NCBI GenBank assembly: GCA_021205485.1
Contig: JAJPXK010000140.1
Coordinates: 1 to 6,113 of the forward strand
Direction of reading: 5' to 3'
DNA length: 6,113 nucleotides
DNA from: Clostridia bacterium
GTDB lineage: Bacteria; Bacillota; Clostridia; Christensenellales; Borkfalkiaceae
The translations under genes were made by a program, and so were the position numbers. The notes below the pieces were generated by a model, which worked only from the letters and a program-made list of their open reading frames with translations, was not told the origin of the DNA and ran no database searches. This document shows, piece by piece, positions 1-6,113 of this stretch (positions within the stretch are counted from its first letter, which is position 1; each line of letters starts with the position of its first letter).

Positions 1-1436
1 ACTACGGCCCCTATATGGGCGGTGTGAACTATAAAGAAATTCTTGAAATTTTACAGCTTACATTCCAGGTAAGGCTGTGCCATACCGCGATAACGGAAAA
101 GCCTAAACGTGAATGCCTTAACTTTCACATACAAAGGTGCCCCGCGCCGTGCGCGCATAAATGCACAAAAGAGCAGTATGCCGAAAACGTTAAAAATGCG
201 ATAAATTTTCTTGAAGGCGACTATAAACAGGGCGAAGAGCTTTTAAAGAGCAAAATGCTCGCCGCGGCAGACAACGAAAATTTTGAGCTCGCCCTTGACT
301 ACCGCAACAAAATAGAGATGCTCTCGCGTATGGAATCGAGGCGTATAACCTCTTTAAGCAACTTCCTTGACGCGGACGTAATAGCGTATACAACAAACAA
401 CCTTTATTCGGCGGTAAATGTGTTGGTTACACGCAAGGGAATTATGCAGGGCGGCGCGAGCTACGCTTTGGAAGACGCGCATTCAGACGACGGCGAGGCG
501 CTTACGCAGTTTATTACGCAGTATTATTCAAATCATTTTCCCCCGTCAGAAATTATCACTTCCGACTTGTGCGAAAAAGAGCTTTTAGAGGAGTTTTTCA
601 GGCAAAAATTTGATAAAAACGTAAAAATAACCTTTGCAAAGCAGGGCGTTAAAAACGAGCTTTACCTTATGGCCAAGGAAAACGCTTCGGAATATCTTGA
701 AAAAACGATAGATAAAATCCGTCATAAAGACGATATGACGGTAAACGCCTGTATGCGGCTGAAGGAAATTTTAGGGCTTGAAAAATACCCCCGGCGTATG
801 GAATGTTACGATATTTCAAATGTCAGCGGCGTTGATAAAGTCGGCTCTATGGTAGTTTTTATTGACGGCGAGGCCGACAGAAGCTCGTACAGAAGGTTCA
901 AAATCAAAACCGTAGAGGGCGCAAACGACTTTGCGTCGTTGCAGGAGGTATTAAAAAGAAGGCTCGCTAAACTCGGCACAGACGAAGAAGAACGTTTTGC
1001 CCGCCCCGACCTTATTATAATAGACGGCGGCAAGGGCCAGCTTTCTGCCGTAAAAGAAATTTTTGACGATATGAACGTAAGCGGCATAGAGCTTATTTCG
1101 CTTGCAAAACGCGAGGAAGAAGTTTTTACGCTTAAAAGCGACGAGAGCGTGAAGATAGACAAGCGGGATTATTCTTTGAAAATGCTGCAAAGAATACGCG
1201 ACGAAGCTCACCGTTTTGCCATAACGTATTTCAGAAATTTGCACTCCAAACGAAATTTAGAGAGCGTACTTTCAGAAATCAACGGCGTAGGCAAAAAGAA
1301 AAGGCTCGCCCTTTTAGAAAAATTCAAGTCAATAGACAAGATTATGGACGCAAGCGAGGAAGAACTCGCCAAAACCGAAGGCATAGGCCCCGCGCTTGCC
1401 AAAGCGATAAAAAAATATTTTGAAGAAAGCATATGA
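1..1436 (+). CDS. uvrC: UvrABC system protein C (excinuclease subunit C), 5'-truncated by the window edge
   Basis: UvrC makes both incisions flanking a DNA lesion after UvrA-UvrB recognition, in cytoplasmic nucleotide excision repair. The frame is open to the left edge (first full codon at base 3, reading YGPYMGG), so the ATG at 15 is internal; it lies at the end of the GIY-YIG nuclease domain, most of which (about 120 residues) is outside the window. Counting from that Met: four cysteines at 22, 34, 42 and 46 (C-x11-C-x7-C-x3-C) match the spacing of the reported E. coli UvrC iron-sulfur ligands; a UVR (UvrB-binding) helical hairpin spans about 74-110; the RNase H-like nuclease has its triad as Asp266 (YDIS), Asp337 (IDGGKGQL) and His399 (RDEAH); tandem helix-hairpin-helix motifs (GVGKKKR, GIGPALA) occupy about 418-470. 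All catalytic residues visible are intact. The stop overlaps the next start by 4 bases, implying translational coupling. Confidence 0.97.
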   Translation, partial: YGPYMGGVNYKEILEILQLTFQVRLCHTAITEKPKRECLNFHIQRCPAPCAHKCTKEQYAENVKNAINFLEGDYKQGEELLKSKMLAAADNENFELALDYRNKIEMLSRMESRRITSLSNFLDADVIAYTTNNLYSAVNVLVTRKGIMQGGASYALEDAHSDDGEALTQFITQYYSNHFPPSEIITSDLCEKELLEEFFRQKFDKNVKITFAKQGVKNELYLMAKENASEYLEKTIDKIRHKDDMTVNACMRLKEILGLEKYPRRMECYDISNVSGVDKVGSMVVFIDGEADRSSYRRFKIKTVEGANDFASLQEVLKRRLAKLGTDEEERFARPDLIIIDGGKGQLSAVKEIFDDMNVSGIELISLAKREEEVFTLKSDESVKIDKRDYSLKMLQRIRDEAHRFAITYFRNLHSKRNLESVLSEINGVGKKKRLALLEKFKSIDKIMDASEEELAKTEGIGPALAKAIKKYFEESI

Positions 1437-2257
1437 GAAAATTAAATTACAGATTGATAGTTTCCGACTTTGACGGAACGCTTCTGCCCCGCGGCGGCAT
1501 AATATCCGAAGATGTCAAATCGGCGATAAACGAATATGTAGAAAACGGCGGCATTTTTTGCGTGTGCACTGGAAGAATGACGGCCTCTATTATGCCGCAG
1601 GTAAAAAAGTTAGGGCTTAAAGGCCTTGTAATCGCCTACCAGGGCACGGTAATCGCCGATATAGAGAGCGGAAAGATTATAAAAAAAGGCGGGCTTAGCT
1701 GCGAGCAGGGGCAGGAAATTTGCCTGGCGATGGAAAGCCAGGGCAAAATTATCAACGCTTATTCAGACGAAGTTTTATACACAACCGCGGGCGGCGGCAA
1801 CAGGCTTATAAAAAAGTATGAAGAAATTACAGGCATTACCGCAAACCATATAGACGGCTGCATGTCTGCTTACATACGCAATAATAATTTAAGCTGTCAG
1901 AAAATAATAAGCGTTGTGCCGCCTGAAGAAAAAATTCCTCTGTATAAATTTTTGTGTGAAACATTAGGCGAAAAATATGAGGTGACATACAGCTCTGACG
2001 TTTTGGTGGAGGTATCCCCTAAAGGCGACGACAAGGGCGAGGCATTAAAATTTATCGCAGATTTTTACCATATTCCGCTGGAAAAGACAATAGCTTTAGG
2101 CGATAACTTGAATGATTTGCCGATGCTTTTAGCCGCAGGGCTTGGCGTCGCCGTGGATAACGCCACGGAAGAATTAAAAAAGCGATGCGACGAAGTATGC
2201 CCCTCGTGTGAAGACGGAGGAGTAGGCGTAATTATAAGAAAATACGGTTTTGCGTAG
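1433..2257 (+). CDS. Cof-type HAD-IIB family hydrolase (sugar-phosphate or cofactor phosphatase)
   Basis: A complete 274-residue protein, the usual length for the Cof/HAD-IIB family of cytoplasmic Mg-dependent phosphatases. Motif I is DFDGT with nucleophile Asp12 and acid/base Asp14; motif II is the Thr in CTGR (Thr46); the motif III lysine is probably Lys197 in SPKGDDKG, with Lys201 nearby; motif IV is GDNLNDLPML with Asp224 and Asp228 binding Mg. The C2-type cap lies between roughly residues 85 and 190. All catalytic residues are present, so it should be active. The substrate cannot be read from sequence: relatives dephosphorylate sugar phosphates, pyridoxal phosphate, FMN or similar metabolites. 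The ATG at 1433 is chosen because it overlaps the uvrC stop as ATGA and places motif I close to the N-terminus; the purine-rich GAAGAAAG just upstream may serve as a weak ribosome site. It ends in TAG, 4 bases before the next ATG. No special link to DNA repair is implied by its position. Confidence 0.93.
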   Translation: MRKLNYRLIVSDFDGTLLPRGGIISEDVKSAINEYVENGGIFCVCTGRMTASIMPQVKKLGLKGLVIAYQGTVIADIESGKIIKKGGLSCEQGQEICLAMESQGKIINAYSDEVLYTTAGGGNRLIKKYEEITGITANHIDGCMSAYIRNNNLSCQKIISVVPPEEKIPLYKFLCETLGEKYEVTYSSDVLVEVSPKGDDKGEALKFIADFYHIPLEKTIALGDNLNDLPMLLAAGLGVAVDNATEELKKRCDEVCPSCEDGGVGVIIRKYGFA

Positions 2258-2261
2258 TACT

Positions 2262-4389
2262 ATGTGTGAGATATTAGCCCCTTGCGGGGATAAAAATACG
2301 GCATTTATTGCCATAAATAGCGGAGCGGATGCGATTTACTTAGGAATGATGGCTTTTTCAGCAAGAGGCGGAGCTGTCAATTTTACCTTTGAAGATTTAC
2401 GCGATACGATACGTTACGCATCAATTTTCGGTGTAAAAGTGTATGTCGCTATGAATACCGTCGTAAAAAACAGCGAACTTCCGAGCTTTCTTGATTTTGT
2501 TGCAGGAGTATGGAACAGCGGGGTCGACGCAATTATTTTACAGGATATTTTTTTAGGTATATATAAAAGAACATTGCCCTGAAATTGTCTTGCATCTGTC
2601 TACTCAGGCGGGCGTCTGCAATGAGTATGGCGCTAAGCTTGCCAAAGAGTTTGGCTTTTCCAGAGTTATTTTATCACGTGAAACAAATTTAGGCGATATT
2701 AACAAAATTGCTGAAATTATAGAGACGGAAGTGTTTATTCAGGGGGCGCTTTGCACCTGTTTTTCCGGTCAATGCTATATGTCGTCCTTTATTGGCAGAA
2801 ACAGTGGCAACAGGGGTATGTGCAAACAGCCCTGCAGAAAGCTTTATTCTATAGACAGGGATGGTTTTACCGACCTTGCTTACAGACTTTCGCTCTCTGA
2901 CCTGTGCGTCGGCGAAAAAATTCAGGATTTAATAAAGGCAGGCGTTACGTCATTTAAAATCGAGGGAAGGATGAGGCGGCCTGAATACGTCGCCGCCGCC
3001 GTACAATTTTACAGGGATATTTTAGACGGAAAAGAGGGGGATTTGTCCTCGCTTAAGCGTACTTACAATCTGGGGAACTATACAAATGGTCTTGCTTTCG
3101 GTCAGGATGAGAATTTTATCTCTTCTGCCGTTCAGGGGCATTTAGGCGAATTTATAGGCGTAATTTGCGTTAAAAATGGTAATTATGTCTGTCATAGTAC
3201 TTCTCAATTTGTCAAAGGAGACGGTTTTAAGGTTTTACGAGGCGGTAAAGAAGTCGGCGGTGCGGCCTTCGCCGAAAGTATTAAAGGCGGTTTTATAGTT
3301 TCAGGCGATATAAAACTTAAAAACGGCGACAAGCTTTTTATTACCACCGATGTTGAGCTGAATAAAAGGTTGCTCTCTAAAAAAAGATATAAAGATGTAG
3401 AAATTTCTGCCAGTTTTGTTGAAGGGGAAGCCCCCCGCGTTACCTTTGGCGGTTTTATTTTTAACGGCGATACGCCTTTGGCCAAGGCTGAAAGCAGGGC
3501 GTTAACAAAGGATGATATAATCTCGTGCTTTAAAAAGGTGGACGGCAGACCATTTAACGTTTCTTTTAAAAATATTGAAATTTCTGGCAACCCTTACCTT
3601 GGAATGAGTTCTCTCAACGCTTTACGCCGCGATATTTACAGAAAATACGACGGTATTTTGTTTAATAAAGGCGGACGAAACATTGAAATACCTTTGGTTT
3701 TCCCTGAAAAATCTACAAATACTAATAGTAAAAAGGCTGTAATTTCTTCCGATTTGAACGGAATTTCCGCCGATATCGGCATTTATAAACCGTTTGAATA
3801 CTTCAAAGACCATACGGCCTTTGTTGATAAATTTGAGGGCGAAAAATTCATTTATCTGCCGCCTTATATGTCTGGCGAGGAGCTTGAAAAGTTAAAGCCG
3901 TATCTGTCGCCTTTTGACGGCGTTTACTGTGAGGGAACCTACGGCTTGCTTTACGCCAGAGAAGTAAATAAAAAGTTGTTCGCGGGTGTAGGATTCAATA
4001 TTACAAACAGCGTATCGGCATCGTACTGTTCGGCAGATTATATCTGTATTTCCAAAGAGCTTACCGTAAAAGAGGCGGCCCGTTTTGGCGGCGAAAATAC
4101 TTTTTATCTTTCGGGCGGCGGCATAAAACTGATGGATATTATCTATTGCCCGTTTTCAAAGACTTGCTCAACCTGCGACAGACGTCAGTTTTACACCCTT
4201 ACCGACGGCGAGGGCAGAAAATTCCCCCTGCGGCGGTATAGTACAAGCTCTTGCCGATTTGAACTTTATAACTGCGCTTTGCTTAAGTGCGTGGAGGGCG
4301 ATGGAGTCGGCAATCTTTACGATTATTCAAACGGAATTATACAATCTGAAAATATAACGAAGGGGCACACGCAGTTGTCCGTAAAATGA
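2262..4389 (+). CDS. U32 family protein, RlhA/DUF3656-like RNA hydroxylation factor, interrupted by a frameshift
   Basis: Two adjacent frames together give one U32 protein of about 708 residues: 2262-2564 in one frame, then from about 2566 in the next. The first part starts EILAPCGDK and contains GADAIYLG, the conserved U32 N-terminus; the second begins within the conserved STQ strand. The U32 signature (E-x-F-x2-G-A-L-C-x4-G-x-C-x-M-S) is exact at 2728-2784. Cysteines at 2752, 2773, 2821 or 2833, and 2905 (SDLC) match positions that bind a 4Fe-4S cluster in UbiU-like relatives, followed by KIEGRM at 2956. A C-terminal Cys group (4147, 4165, 4174) and LTDGEGRKFPL complete the long RlhA-like form. 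Although named peptidases, characterised U32 members act in RNA hydroxylation (RlhA on 23S rRNA, TrhP on tRNA) or ubiquinone hydroxylation; RlhA is my best guess by length. The ATG at 2262 is preferred over TTG 2250 because it sits 4 bases after the HAD stop and directly precedes the conserved start. No good Shine-Dalgarno is seen, so coupling to the HAD gene is likely. Apart from the frame break the gene shows no decay. Confidence 0.88.
2557..2579 (+). other. Frameshift interval inside the U32 gene
   Basis: The upstream frame ends at TGA 2580-2582, and the downstream frame is closed on its left by TAG 2554-2556, so the switch (equivalent to +1 or -2) must lie between them. The interval holds a (TA)4 run at 2558-2565 running into an A tract (2565-2568). 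Restoring one TA unit gives GIYIKEHCPEIVLHLSTQ, which fits the U32 family in sequence and, as I recall it, in spacing. Bases 2563-2590 already read as family-like protein in the downstream frame, which places the lesion at the TA/A run rather than at the stop. It could be a real 2-base deletion, an assembly or read error, or a recoding site. Confidence 0.85.
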
Positions 4390-4396
4390 GAGTGTT

Positions 4397-6113
4397 ATGA
4401 ACGCAAAAAGTTGTGAAAAACTTGAACTTAATAAGGTGTTTTCCGCTTGCGCGGAATTTGCCGTTCTGGACGGTACAAAAAAGCGCCTTACGCAAATTGT
4501 TCCATCTGTAAATCTTTCCGAAGTGAGGGAGAGGCTTTCCCGTACAAGCGAGGCCGAAAAGCTTTTATTTACGTTCGGCGTCAGCGACGTGGAATACTTT
4601 GACGACGTAACCGATTTGCTTGTAAGGGCAAAAAAGGGTTCCGTTTTGTCTTGCGGGGAACTTATGCAGGTCAACGCTTTAAACCGTTCCGCCCGCGTTG
4701 CGTTCAATTCCGTTCAGGTTGCTCCGAAGGAAGAAATCCCCCTCACATTGTCGCAGATAAATAAAATTTATTTCGACCGTACTCTTGAGGATGATATATC
4801 TTCGAAGATTATTTCCGATACAGAATTGAGCGACTTCGCAAGTTCCCGTCTGTACGAAATCCGTACTAAAATTAAGTCTTTAAACGCACGCATACGTTCA
4901 AAACTCAGCGAATATCTTACGGGCGATACGGCAAAATATTTACAGGATAATTCGGTAACCATCCGCAACGACCGATTTGTAATTCCCGTACGAGCCGAAT
5001 ATAAAAGCAAGGTAAGGGGGCTTGTTCACGACCGTTCGCAGACAGGCGCAACATTTTTTATTGAGCCTGAATATGTGCTTGAAATGAACAACGAGCTTAT
5101 CGCCCTCACCATAGACGAAAGGGAAGAGGTGGAAAGGATTTTAAAATCCCTCTCCGCCCGCGTAGGCGAAAACAGCGAAAAACTTACGGCTGACGCAGAG
5201 ATTTTATACGATATAGACAGTTTTTACGCCCGCGCGCACTACGCCTACGCCACAAAAAGCGTAATGCCTCAGGTAAACGGAAGGGGATATATAAACATAG
5301 TAAAGGGCAGGCATCCGCTTATCGACAGTAAAAAAATTGTTCCCGTAAGCATAGAACTTGGCGGCGATTACAACTTTTTGCTTCTGAGCGGGGCGAATAC
5401 GGGCGGAAAAACGGTAACGCTTAAAATGGTCGGCTTGTTTTGCCTTATGGCGGCCTGCGGGCTGTTCATTCCCGCCGCAGAAGGCAGTTCTGTGGCCGTA
5501 TTTGAGCAGGTTTTCTGCGATTTAGGCGACAGCCAGAGCATAGAGGAGAGCCTTTCAACCTTTTCTTCTCACGTAAAAAATCTTATAGAGATAATAGACG
5601 GGGTAAACGCCGACAGCCTTGTTCTTGTGGACGAACTTGGCGGCGGCACCAATCCCGACGAAGGCCAGGCCCTTGCGAGGGCTATAGTAGAACGCCTTTT
5701 GTCCTGCGGCTGCAAGGGAATAGTCACCACGCATTTTACCCCGTTGAAAGAGTTTGCGTATTCAGCCAAAGGTATAGAAAACGCCAGCATGGAGTTTGAT
5801 TCGGCGACTTTAAAACCGCTTTACAGCATAAAAATCGGTATGCCCGGGGCGAGCAACGCCTTTGCCATATGCAGGCGCATGGGCCTCGACGAAAATATAC
5901 TAAGCAGCGCCGTAAATTACCTGTCTGAAGGGGGCAGAACGTTTGAAAATATTGTCCGCCGCGCCGAGGACAGCCGCGTGTACGCCGATTCTCTCGCCGC
6001 CGAAAACGAAAAATTGAGGGCCGAGCTCAAGCAGAAGATAGAAGATGCCGATAAAAAAAGCAAAGCCCTTGATAAGGAGAGGGAAAAACTATTTTCCAAC
6101 GCCAAGGCCGATA
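4397..6113 (+). CDS. mutS2: Endonuclease MutS2 / ribosome rescue factor, 3'-truncated by the window edge
   Basis: The frame is open from ATG 4397 to the right edge, giving 572 residues of an expected 780 or so. Residues 1-310 are the MutS core/lever region, with the conserved VTIRNDRFVIPV (from 187) and TGATFFIEP. The ABC-type ATPase follows: Walker A GANTGGKT at 332-339, signature region STFSSH at 387-392, Walker B LVLVDE with Asp412 and Glu413, and the TTH switch histidine at 446. From about 520 a charged, heptad-like coiled coil begins (ENEKLRAELKQK). The KOW and Smr nuclease domains lie beyond the window. No N-terminal mismatch-recognition domain is present, which separates it from MutS. 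In B. subtilis MutS2 binds collided ribosomes and splits them; in other bacteria it is reported to suppress recombination by acting on branched DNA. Walker A falls at nearly the same residue number as in B. subtilis, supporting this start; an in-frame TAA at 4382 leaves no alternative ATG upstream. It starts 7 bases after the U32 stop with only a weak GAG-type ribosome site. Confidence 0.96.
   Translation, partial: MNAKSCEKLELNKVFSACAEFAVLDGTKKRLTQIVPSVNLSEVRERLSRTSEAEKLLFTFGVSDVEYFDDVTDLLVRAKKGSVLSCGELMQVNALNRSARVAFNSVQVAPKEEIPLTLSQINKIYFDRTLEDDISSKIISDTELSDFASSRLYEIRTKIKSLNARIRSKLSEYLTGDTAKYLQDNSVTIRNDRFVIPVRAEYKSKVRGLVHDRSQTGATFFIEPEYVLEMNNELIALTIDEREEVERILKSLSARVGENSEKLTADAEILYDIDSFYARAHYAYATKSVMPQVNGRGYINIVKGRHPLIDSKKIVPVSIELGGDYNFLLLSGANTGGKTVTLKMVGLFCLMAACGLFIPAAEGSSVAVFEQVFCDLGDSQSIEESLSTFSSHVKNLIEIIDGVNADSLVLVDELGGGTNPDEGQALARAIVERLLSCGCKGIVTTHFTPLKEFAYSAKGIENASMEFDSATLKPLYSIKIGMPGASNAFAICRRMGLDENILSSAVNYLSEGGRTFENIVRRAEDSRVYADSLAAENEKLRAELKQKIEDADKKSKALDKEREKLFSNAKAD

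Noticed and set aside
15..17. ATG at 15 as the true start of uvrC
   Set aside because: The frame is open upstream and reads YGPY, the conserved segment at the end of the GIY-YIG domain, so this Met is internal and the gene is cut by the window.
806..1162. Minus-strand open frame of 118 codons opposite uvrC
   Set aside because: It lies entirely over conserved UvrC nuclease coding sequence and its translation is a low-complexity Ser/Leu-rich product typical of an antisense shadow.
2548..2554. T7 run as the slippage site for the U32 frameshift
   Set aside because: The downstream frame has TAG at 2554-2556, immediately after the run, so a shift inside the T run would terminate at once. The switch must occur after 2556.
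2558..2568. TATATATAAAA as a promoter -10 element for the downstream U32 fragment
   Set aside because: It lies inside continuous U32 coding sequence, no convincing -35 partner was seen at the right distance, and AT-rich codons explain it.
3204..3590. Minus-strand open frame of 128 codons opposite the U32 gene
   Set aside because: It is antisense to intact U32 coding sequence, Ser/Pro/Leu-rich, with no recognisable motif.
4327..4707. Minus-strand open frame crossing the U32-mutS2 junction
   Set aside because: It overlaps the end of the U32 gene and the conserved N-terminus of MutS2; there is no recognisable domain, and the spacing of the plus-strand genes leaves no promoter room.

Overview
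The window is a compact, single-strand run of four plus-strand genes with no gap longer than 7 bases between them: a 5'-truncated uvrC (1-1436), a Cof-type HAD phosphatase (1433-2257), an RlhA-like U32-family gene broken by a frameshift (2262-4389), and a 3'-truncated mutS2 (4397-6113, open at the window edge). Junctions are a 4-base ATGA overlap, 4 intergenic bases and 7 intergenic bases. No promoter, terminator, RNA gene, repeat array or mobile element is visible, so the four genes are probably co-transcribed from a promoter upstream of the window.

The organism is most likely a member of the Bacillota, probably an uncultured Clostridia-type anaerobe. The reasons are the presence of MutS2 next to a U32/DUF3656-type gene (a pairing I recall from Clostridia), the B. 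subtilis-like length and motif spacing of MutS2, moderate GC with many ATA, AAA and GAA codons, and tight operon packing. TGA and TAG are used as stops, so the standard bacterial code fits. The assignment to a genus or family cannot be made from this window.

Region by region: bases 1-1436 encode UvrC, the dual-incision nuclease of nucleotide excision repair, lacking its first ~120 residues. Bases 1433-2257 encode a general sugar-phosphate or cofactor phosphatase. Bases 2262-4389 encode an iron-sulfur U32 protein of the type that hydroxylates rRNA or tRNA; its reading frame breaks between 2557 and 2579. Bases 4397-6113 encode the core and ATPase domains of MutS2, which in B. subtilis acts on collided ribosomes and in other species on recombination intermediates.

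The functional theme is housekeeping: DNA repair at one end, RNA modification and ribosome or DNA maintenance at the other. No undescribed system is evident. The observations most worth checking are the frameshift in the U32 gene, the CCC-TGA stop context where it terminates, and a change in synonymous codon choice inside mutS2.
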